A DNA stretch of 64,000 nucleotides, taken from Atrichornis clamosus (taxonomy: Eukaryota; Chordata; Aves; Passeriformes; Menuridae). Position 1 is the stretch's first letter; each line of letters opens with the position of its first letter. Positions 24,220 through 64,000 of the stretch are shown in pieces. The position numbers were made by a program, and so were the translations under genes. The stretch lies in the NCBI GenBank assembly GCA_013400975.1, contig WBMZ01008944.1, positions 29,559-93,558 of the forward strand. Direction: 5' to 3'. A model generated the notes under the pieces. It saw only the letters and a program-made list of their open reading frames with translations, had not been told where the DNA came from and ran no database searches.

Positions 24220-27200
24220 ATTCAGACTTATACAAGTGAAGGCTGATCATGAGAAATTACAGAAGGGGTCTAAGTGGGAGACTGAGCCTGGACTCTCTGG
24301 TCTGAAAAAGCTCTATGCCAGCTCTAGCAGTGCAATAGAAGTGAGAAAAAAAAGATAGATCATGGGCTTGGAGGAAGAATCCCTTCCCTTGTTCAGCTCC
24401 TGGTGCCTCCACTTGGTTCACCTTATGTCCTCTGTTGGAAGAAATAATGAGAAGTTAAGGCCACCTGCCCATTCTTCCAAAAATCTACCTTCACTATCTA
24501 CCATCCTCCCCCACCTGAGCCCCAAACAGAGCAAGCCCCTATTGTTTACTTTCAATCTTCCAATACAAGAGCTAGGGAGTGCAAGGGGAGGCTGGTAAGA
24601 GCATAGTCCAAAATGAAAAGCAGTCCTTTACACACCCTCCAGTCAGCCTGTGGACATCCTAGCCAAAGAAGGCTGTGAGTTCAAAACGGTGCCATAAAAA
24701 ATACAGATGTGAGATCTACTGAGCAAACACACAGACATCACATCTGGCTTAGGAAGTCTCTTCAGTGCTAGAGGCTGAGAGATGAAGTGCTTGTATTGCC
24801 CTGTACTCCAGATAATGTAACACCCTCTTCTTCCCCGCCTCCTCAACTTTGCACAATGCAGGAAGCACTCCCAACAGCTAGTTTGTGTGAAGCTGCACAC
24901 TTTTGGAGGGAAAGAGGATTTAACACTGTGGATACACACAGCTGTTCTGTGCCAAGCAGTGCCTGTGCCAGAGAACAATCTCACAGGCAGCTTATGAACA
25001 GAGGCAGAGCCAAAAACGTCCCTGCTTTCCCTGTATTCCTTCTTCCACCTGGAACGAATGGAGGCAAAGCAGCAGTGCCATTGGCTAACCCTGCCCCAGT
25101 CCCGTGCTCTCCTTCCCCGCTGCTGTGTTTTGCTTTGCAGCGGCTGTTGCTTGGTTCCTGCCCAAGCGGTGCATGTCGGACGTGAGCCGTGGCTCCTGTT
25201 CCACGACCAGCTCCAAACCAATACGTGCTTGCAGGCAAACCCACTCCCCACTCAGGGACAGATGACTCAAGCAAGAGCTCGGAAATATTTAACTCCTCTG
25301 TGCCAAAAGATTTTCCAGCACCAGGCGCAGAAGGAACAGAGTGCTGAGCAAAAGGCAAACTGCAATCAGCAGCTGTCTGTCTAAAGGGGAACAGATATTG
25401 CCGCTAAAAAAAAAGATGTAAACCTCGGCTGTCTTGCAACTGGAAGAACTTCAGCTCTTACCGATGTTTTAGGAAGCATTCTCCAAGAGGAATTACCTCT
25501 TTACTCTCAGAGATAAAATGAAGAAGCTTCTGCACTGTAGAATTCGCATATACAGAAAATATACGAAAAGGTCTGGCCAAAGCTGGCACTTATGCAGAGT
25601 CAATTGCTGCAAAGTAAACAAGAAAATTACTTTCTTGAAAGCACCATCTGGTAAAGAGGCACCTCTGTGAAACGAGCAGCCTGTGATTCACACAAACAGT
25701 TCTGACACAACCTTGTAACTGTCTACACAGCAAACAAAACACTCAAGTGTGTGAAGAGTGGGAGGCACTCTTTTTTTACAATTCCTTTATTTAGGAAATT
25801 GTGATCGATTTGGGCCTCTCTAAGCAACAAAAAAACATACCAGAAATAACAGACGTTCTGTGACTAGACAAAACAATACAGAAATGAGGAAAAATTGGGA
25901 GATCTTTGGGCACAATTAATTTGAGGAATGTGTTGATACACTGTGGTAGAGGTCACAATATTAGAGGATTATAGAAGGAATGGATTGTTTTTTATGAATG
26001 CCATGACTCTACCACATTACTTGCTCAAACTCAGAGCTTCCCTCAAGTTCTATATATAAATCTGGAAAAGTTTTCCAGGATACATAGAAGACTCAAATTG
26101 AGGGATTTGGGAGAAATATCTTGCCAGATTCTTTTCATTTTTCCCATTCAAGCTTTTCTTGTACTTTTCAAGTGTCTGGTACTATTCAATATTGAGAAAG
26201 GACATTAGGCTACTTGGAAAATCATCCAATTCTTATGGAGTATTCACTCTGCGTGAGTGCAAATGAGCTTAATCCTGAGATTTGTAGGTAGACCTAGTGT
26301 GGGTACAGAGGGGAACGAGAGTTGATTCATAACAACAGTGAGCAAGAGAGAATAAAAACTTACTGTGAAGTAACTTCCTATCTTCCAAACAGTTTTTTCA
26401 CACATACACATAAGCTTTGGGAACGCTGCACCTTAAGCAAACCAGGCTGGATACCTCAGTATTAGCCTTTCCTCTAGAATTACTGTGGTCCCACCACAGA
26501 GCATGGTGCTTGAGCTTGGGGTGCTCCCTCCTGTGCCCTCCTGCTCTCCACTTCCAGTAGAGACCAAGGAAAGAAAGAACCAAGAGGAGGGGGAAATCAC
26601 ATACTCAGTGATTTCTGGTTCTGGGTAACGTTTGTTTTCTTTGAATATGCCTCTTTTAACCTCGGTCTCCACTGCCAGTTAAGCCAATGGTCTTACAACA
26701 TGTAAGGCCTCACAGGCTTACTTAAAAAGATGGTCTGAGAATGCTCCACATGAAGAAGCACCTGCTGATGTGCCCACAGTGAACAGTACCCTTTCCTTAT
26801 GCTCCAGCACAGTGGTTCTGTAAGTATGGGCAGGGCTCCAGGCAGCTGAAGTCACCCTCTAGCAAAGTGCCTGATGCAGCTCAGGCTCTGGTGACATGTA
26901 CTTGAGTGGCAGAAACCAAATTTACCTCGACAGCCTTGTTACTTCTTGATATAAAACCTGTTCTCTGTAACTCTCATCATCACTGGTGGTTTAACCAGTA
27001 CTGCTGAAAGACATGTTGGTGGCAGGTTCAGATCTCCAGGCAGCCTCATGAGGGTAGCTCTTACCTGAACACTACACAACAGAAGGAATGGGGAAATCAC
27101 AGTGATGATACTGGGACTCTTGCTAGGTGGACTTCCATTCAGGCAATGGATGATCTTCCTCCTTTTGCCCAAGCCAAATAATTTCAGATAAAATAAAGCT

Positions 27201-29050
27201 GGCATGGAGCACTTAGGTGTTTTCTGATACCATGACTACTTAGCCACAGCAAGTCCGTCTTCTGTTAGCCAACAAGGGCATCCAGCCCCCACTGTGAGGT
27301 GCCTCAGACACCAGCAGTAAACATCAGGTACTTGCTCCAGGGCAGGGCCAGCTCAAAGTTGGATCTCTCTCCTCCTATGATGGAGGGCAGACACTATGTT
27401 ACATATTCCTCCCTTCTGCTTTAAAAGTATCTTTCTTCCCCTGCTGGATCTAGCCTGACATAAGGTGTCCTGATGCATGAACCTGCACTCTTTACTGCAG
27501 TTTTGGCAAAAGAACTGGCAACTGAAGTCACCAGTCAGCAAAACCTTCCTGAGTGTTTGGTGTATTTCCCTTTTATGGCTTTTCTTCCTTGAAAAAAAAT
27601 CCAGTGGGTCAGGAAGGGAAGAACAAGATCTTGAATGAGAAGGGACAGAGAATCACAGGAAAGACTCAGGATGATGAGCAGTGGGTCGGTCTCCTGTGGG
27701 CTACGTGAGCCCAACTGTGCGTAGGAGGATTTGATGATGTGGTGAACAGGAATGGGTTGATGGGCTGAAGGGGCTACAGAGAGGTCCTTCCCTTTGGCTT
27801 TTGCTATGGTTAAAGACAAACTACACTCTTAGTCACTTGCTGTATACCATCCTCCAGTTGCCATCTTCAGGATTGCATGGACACAGGACTGTAACTTCCG
27901 AAGTTTCAGCTCTGCCTCTGCAGTATACTGGCTAGGGAAAAGAGGACCAGAGCTGTTTTTCTAACTTTGTCTGCGGTGAGGTTAACCACCCTGACACCAG
28001 AACCAGCTTGTGTGTTCAAAATCCAAGCCCTCCCAGGAGCAGGGCTCCAATGTGGCTGTTGCACAAAAAGAGCAGCAGATATTTATGAGAAAAAATGTAA
28101 GCAACATTTGCAAGTGAAGACATTTCTTCCATGGATGCATGAAGTCCCAAATTTAGCAAACAAGGCAGAACCCCACATATGGCAGAAGAGAGCTATAAAA
28201 GTTGTCAGCAAGTGATAATCATCTTGATTTAGAAACAACTTGTTCCTACCATGTAACATAAATACGATGGAAAACATGCTTGTCTTTTAGCTCCAAGTGT
28301 AGTATGCAGCACATTCAAAGTGCTGGCATGGAGTCACTTTTTTTTTCCACCTGATAGTATCAGATTTTTTGATACTCCAGATTACTCATCTTTCTTATTC
28401 TATGGTTCAATATCCAACAACTTCCAGCAAGTGCTGTTGGACAGAGTTAAGCAGCATTATTTTTGGTTCCTGGTTTGATGAAACAGAGTGATGAAAATAG
28501 GACAACAGACCACTAAGGTTCCCATACTTTAAGAATGGCATTACTCAGGGAAGCAGGCACAATCTGAGATGCTGCCTTTCCAGCGCTTGACAGCTACTAA
28601 CAAAGGACATGCAGAGTGAGGTAAAAAAACTGTTTACTAACTTCATGTTGTTACTTTACCTCTATTGTTGTCTTCAGGTGCACAAGGATCTGGGTAATAA
28701 AAGGAAACCTTGATCAGCCATCTTTCCTCACCTCCTTCCTGTGGTGAAGGGAATGATTCAATAATGCTGTTGTCCAGCATATCGAAGAAACTCAAAGCAG
28801 CATTTACACACACTCCCACATACACCTGCAGCCTAAAAGAGCAGTCCTGTAACTGATCTTTGTTTGCTCAGACATTCCGTGAATACAGACACAAAGGTCA
28901 GTCAATCCAACAACAAAAGAAAAAAAACCTACTATTTACAAAAAATGCCTTCACAGTGGCTTTGCTACACAGCTTAAATGGCAGGAATACTTAACTGAGG
29001 AATGGAATATGCTCTCCACAATCTGGCTTGGCTTTGCCTTCACACAACTC
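24220..29050. other. Intergenic DNA, no gene recognised
   Basis: Unique-looking DNA. At 24780-25385 it is GC-richer and holds long open frames on both strands (up to 202 codons, 25251-24643 minus) and an inverted CCAAT box (25078). No protein family is recognised. Confidence 0.55.
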
Positions 29051-29057
29051 TATTTCA

Positions 29058-29105
29058 GAAGAGAATATCCCAAGTTGGAAGAAACCTACAAGCATCATCA
29101 AAGTT
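29058..29105 (-). mobile_element. Short CR1 3' relic
   Basis: 'gagaatatcccaagttggaagaaacctacaagcatcatcaaag' matches the antisense CR1 tail pattern 'gaatatcccgagttggaagggaccc'. It is short and diverged. Confidence 0.5.
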
Positions 29106-29845
29106 TTGCTGCTGCTGCAGCCTGACCAGTGTCCCACCAACTCCCACACTGGTGCCAGCCATGCCCAGTTGCCTCAGTCTGGAGCATCACCTCCCTCACT
29201 GCACCCTGAAGGTATTTTATTTTACTGGGCTTAGACAATAAGGCATTTTTTGTTCTTCATTGTAACCATATATTTTGTAGAGATTAGCCTAAGGGGCCAG
29301 TCATGATTAGGGATAAAAAATAATCCAGTAAACTATAAAAGGAAGAGCCCACTTCATGATCATACCCCATCTCTGTCACAACCCACTCCTGAGGAAGCTA
29401 AGGTTCATATCCCCCATCCCACCTCTGTTGAGGGCCCCTAACTTCCCTCTTTTTTCCCTGCCTTGTTTTGGGGATCTCCAGCTTCCCTTCAAATCCACCC
29501 GTTGCATGCCCACCCAGCGCCACAGGCCGCCCTGGGTCCCCAGCAAGCCCCTCTGTGCCGCACCCTCTGCAGCCTCCCCTGCTTCTCTCGCACTGGCGCT
29601 AAAACAATTGCCATGAACCCCCACGTCCAACCACTGCTTCTGGGATGCCATTTTCTTCTTAGAGCCTCATGAGACCAATCCTCAGCCCTTGGGCTCCTGT
29701 CAGGAAAATCAAACTATCAACTCCCTTCTGAGAGCAGCACATCAGTGTTTCTGTCCAGACTGTAGTTACCAGAGCTCTAGCTCTTAGTCCTCAGATAGTG
29801 ATAAAGCTTTCCCCATGAACTCACATTCTTATAAATTCAACCTGG

Positions 29846-29851
29846 TTTATT
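29846..29851 (-). terminator. Candidate distal polyadenylation signal
   Basis: AATAAA on the minus strand, followed within about 30 bases by TGTGAGTT-type G/T-rich sequence. It lies where the AT-rich UTR-like composition changes to mixed intergenic DNA, so it is the likelier end of the full-length LONRF2 transcript. Confidence 0.4.
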
Positions 29852-30867
29852 CCAAATATCACATAAATTAAATACATTTCCCATGAATATTGCAAATATA
29901 CATGAAATGAACATTGCAATTTTTAAAAAAAGTTTTGGCTTTGTTTATGCAACAAGAAGTGCCAAATGTGGTTAGAACATGAACTTCTCTTGTATTTACT
30001 AGATACAAAAAGGTGCAGATTAATAATTTATATTTATACATATGTACACACTCCATTTCATTTCTAGCTTTAAAACAGTAAAAAATGGTTTCAAGTTTAT
30101 CTACATTAAACATACTCGTTTACATCTGGTCATAAGCCCCAGATAAGAGTTGATACAATCATTTCACAACTGCAAAATTAAGGCGCTACCAAAATACCAG
30201 TTCCACTAGTGTAAAATGTAACAGGAATAGAGAGTGTACAGCTTTCTATTTATCAATTTAAAAGTGGACTGGAGAACAAGGAAAAAGGAGCAGTAAGAAA
30301 CATGACAAGTTCTACAGGTCAGAAGTACAAAGAGATCTCGATGACTATCAAATAAACATATTAAAATACAGTAGATAAAAGGCCTCAGTGGCAAACAATT
30401 AGTATGCTTCTGAAAGACAAAAAAGGTTAAAATATATATATCATTTTGTAGCTTGAAATTTTACAGGTGAACAACAGGTGTAGAGGTAGAGGGATTTTTT
30501 TTTTTTTTTTCTTTTTGGCCTCTTTATGATGTATAAAGAAGGGCCACATTCACCACAGTGAAAAGACTCATCGTATATCCCAGCATCCTTGCTTGGACAG
30601 CAAGCAAGAAAAGTGTAATGAGCTAGAAAGGCAACGAATCCTGTCTATCTCTTCCAGGAGCTCAGCTCCAATGCTTCCACATGTACCTTGGCGACAAGTT
30701 ACACCTAAGCATAGACTGCAACGTGGACGTTTCCTCTAGAGAGCAATGAGAGAGCTTTTCCCGTGAGGTACTACTGGATGCTGTAGATATTATATGGCAG
30801 AGGTGATTTGGTAACAATGAAGCTGGTACTTTCCCTTAGAAAGCAAGTACCACAGGGCAGTGGTGAT

Positions 30868-30877
30868 TTTATTTATT
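30868..30877 (-). terminator. Candidate proximal polyadenylation signal
   Basis: Two overlapping AATAAA hexamers read on the minus strand, about 2.7 kb after the stop codon. A G/T-containing stretch (CTGTGGT) follows about 20 bases downstream. It would give a shorter 3' UTR isoform. Confidence 0.4.
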
Positions 30878-31249
30878 AAAGCTTTGCTATTTGATCAGCA
30901 TTCAATGTTTTGGAAGAAATGTCAGCTTTGGGCTGCTAATATCATTATTTGCATCCATACACAGACAATTCCTTTGCTGCTATCATTTATCCAAAACATC
31001 AGTCACTGAAATATTCACAAACTGCTTTAAACCTTGACTAAAAAAAAATCCCTCTACAGTTCAGCTTTCTTTCCAATAACAATCACTCCACTAACTATGC
31101 AGGCCTTCATGAACACAGTAATGTCACTTCCCATGTAGAATGTCTTTACACGTTACAGAACAGCAGTAAACAACCTCTTGTTTCATAGGGTTTTCTCTCA
31201 GAAGTACCTCAAGAGTAGATATCTTGACAAAATCACTTTTGCAGAGAAG

Positions 31250-31273
31250 AATATTAACATTAATATTAACATT
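31250..31273. repeat. 12-bp tandem duplication in the 3' UTR
   Basis: Two perfect copies of AATATTAACATT in direct tandem, inside the probable LONRF2 3' UTR. Confidence 0.85.
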
Positions 31274-33551
31274 TACTGAGGCAAAGCCAAGAAGACACTA
31301 ACTAGCACCTTGATATTTTTTTTTCTTAAATGCACTCCTATCTGTAAAATTAAGCACATATAAGATCAGGGACCAGCAATACACAAATACCATCAGCATC
31401 CTCTTCCAGCTAAACTAGTAATACTCAAAACTAGGCCAGACACACAAACAAGCAAGATGAGTGAGTCTCGAAGAAATACACAGCGTGGAAAGGAATGGGA
31501 AGAACAGGAAGCTGAACAAAAAAGGATTGCGAGATCAAATACAGTCCATCTTCTGGTCCGAGAATTAGTTTGTGAAATCACCCTTCAGTAGCTCAGCTGA
31601 CAGTGGGCTGAAGACCTACTGACTTCTGACATTTCCTCCCCCACATAGACAACAATTCCTTTATACTTCAGTGAATTCCTCTTCATGATCTTCAAAACCT
31701 GGAGGAAATGCTTTCAACTTGAATTTTGAGTATTTTGGTGTGATGGTAGCAGAACTTGCAGAAGGCTACTGTAGAGGTTATGACATCATTGGTTGTACGT
31801 TATGCACTTCACAATTCAGAGAATATACTTACAAACTACTTAAATAGAAAAGGCGTGTTCAAGGTAGAGGCAGTTACAGTACATTCAGGGTATGTTACAG
31901 AAACCATTTGTGGTAGCCATTTGCTGAAAGGAAAAAAAACTCAGAATTTTTGTTTCCCAAACCACACAGGTTATAACTACAATACCCAAAGAGAGCAGGT
32001 AATATATCCCAATCACTGCATTTTAATGCAGTCTTCTTCCAGAATTCATGTGCAAAGTGGAAAAAAAAAGTTTAAATATCTCTCTACTGACAAATAAGGA
32101 CAAAAGAACTAAAAAAGAAACCAGGCACTTTGACCATTTAGGTAAGCAGCCATTTCTTCTTACCAGACTTCTGCAGATGAACAAGTCTTTACATTGGTCT
32201 TGCTATGCTTGCAGCACATGGAGATTCAAGTCAACTTTTTTTCCCTGTTGGTAGTATCAGTTCTAGTTATAGGAAACCATGCCAATTGAATTGGTAACAC
32301 TGAGTTATTTCATTGGCAGTTGAGCAAATGTTGATCATTTGACTGACAAGCAATCAATTCAATAGCTATCGAAGTTAGATATTAACAAAACAATACATTA
32401 AAAAAAAAAATCAAAGAGACAAATGAAGGTTAACACCTGACTGAAGCTTGCATTGAGACTTGCCTTTATAGGTTCGGTTTGTGACTCCTTTCACGGGTTA
32501 CTGTGATTTCCACCACATACAGCAACTGGTACTAAACTACAATACTTTCGGTTTGAAACACGTTCAGTAGAGATCACCCCAGCGTAACGGGAGGTTGGCA
32601 TGACACTGCAGGAAGGAGGGGGATGGAAACCTCCCCACCTTTCATCCTCGCTGGTCCCACTCACAGAGCAGGTGTTCAGAGTAAACTGCAGCATGCCTCC
32701 CTCCTGCTGGGGGTGAAATCATTATTTCACAGCAGTTTTTATCATACTTTAGGGAGCGGCTTGGTTTGAATTTAGCGGTAAGACAGGCTAGGATTACTTT
32801 GGTTTTTCTTTTCAAAGAAACCAAAGCACATCTTTCCAAACATTTTGTATATATTCATTCTGCTACAACATGTAAATCACAAAGGAGGGATTACCTAAGG
32901 CTACCAAATAGTGTATGTATTCAGTAGCTATTATTCTTTCAGATAAACATCCTCAGATGCCTTGACTATAAACGGCTTAACTTGCTTTTTCCTCAGACTG
33001 TTATTTGCTGAAGAGAGAGAGATGTGGGTGTATGACAGACTGCCTTCTGATTCACTGACACAGTACTGTTGGTTATAGTCTTTGTGCATACTTCTGCTGG
33101 GCAGCGTAACTCCTCTTCTGTTCACTACCTTCAAGTCTACAAAACACCTCTTCAATCCACTGTCCAGTTTCCTTTTCCTACCAAATGAAAATCCGGATCA
33201 CATGCAGGCCAATGTCGCTACTCTAGTACTTAACTCTCTTGCAGGCTAGAAACATCAATTCTATCGTAGTACTTCGAAGCAATTATCCACATCCATCAGC
33301 TACATTCTAAATGCAGCACAACTTTGTAGAGGCTCAGTTTTCACCAGGACAACAGGAGAATGTGCAAGGTTTGGTGAATACCCAGGATAACAAACTGATG
33401 CAATCGATGGATGCAGGACGCAGTCAGAAAGGGCTGTTCCTTTTTGAAGGAAACTTTAAAAATACAAAAAACAACCCCTCCCCCTTTGCCCTCCCCCAGA
33501 ACAACCTGTCATGAGATGTTTTTCAGTGCCCACTCACAACAGAAGTCCATG

Positions 33552-64000
<30,449 letters not shown>

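Larger units (their letters stand above)
29830..33551 (-). other. LONRF2: Probable LONRF2 3' untranslated region
   Basis: From the stop codon down to about 29830 the minus strand is AT-rich, free of recognisable transposons and without coding frames, as expected for a long neuronal-type 3' UTR. Two polyadenylation candidates fit: overlapping AATAAATAAA at 30877-30868 and AATAAA at 29851-29846, each with G/T-rich DNA downstream. It contains a 16-base A run in the sense RNA (30510-30495) and a 12-bp tandem duplication (31250-31273). The exact end is an inference; RNA 3' ends would decide. Confidence 0.6.

Overview
This is vertebrate nuclear DNA, almost certainly avian. Split genes with GT-AG introns, AT-rich intergenic DNA and a CpG-rich first exon show a vertebrate. 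At least nine CR1 (chicken-repeat-1 type) LINE fragments, several keeping the ATTCTATG-type 3' terminus, and one solo LTR of a family I know from bird genomes, point to a bird, perhaps neoavian. No prokaryotic gene organisation is present.

The one protein-coding gene I can support lies on the minus strand between 64000 and 33552. It is LONRF2 (LON peptidase N-terminal domain and RING finger 2). Twelve coding exons join with consistent reading phase and consensus splice sites into 618 codons plus a TAA stop. The 5' end of exon 1, holding the first part of RING finger 1, the start codon and the promoter, lies beyond position 64000. The predicted product has the tail of RING1, a TPR region, a low-complexity linker, a complete C3HC4 RING2 and a C-terminal LON substrate-binding domain. 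This is the layout of a cytosolic E3 ubiquitin ligase for protein quality control. There is no Lon ATPase or protease domain. A long 3' UTR of about 2.7 to 3.7 kb probably follows, down to AATAAA signals near 30870 or 29850.

Positions 1 to about 29800 hold no convincing gene. In mammals the neighbour beyond the 3' end of LONRF2 is AFF3, so by inference this is the LONRF2-AFF3 intergenic space. It contains CR1 fragments (9.8, 16.2-17.0, 19.5-19.95, 24.1 and 29.1 kb), an antisense solo LTR (23.2-23.8 kb), a CATTT microsatellite (12.2 kb), an isolated CpG-dense element with a perfect cAMP-response element (4.06-4.40 kb), and several TE-free stretches rich in homeodomain-, FOX- and SOX-like words that are candidate conserved noncoding elements. 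Conservation could not be tested here.

The introns hold further CR1 copies (38.6, 41.0-41.5, 49.9-50.3, 52.7-52.8 and 61.2-61.5 kb), a one-sided A/C tract (52.87-53.0 kb), G-runs that may form quadruplexes and a few short tandem duplications. I found no previously undescribed biological system. The observations most worth checking are the isolated CpG element, the candidate regulatory blocks, the avian RING1 cysteine pattern and the 3' UTR ends.
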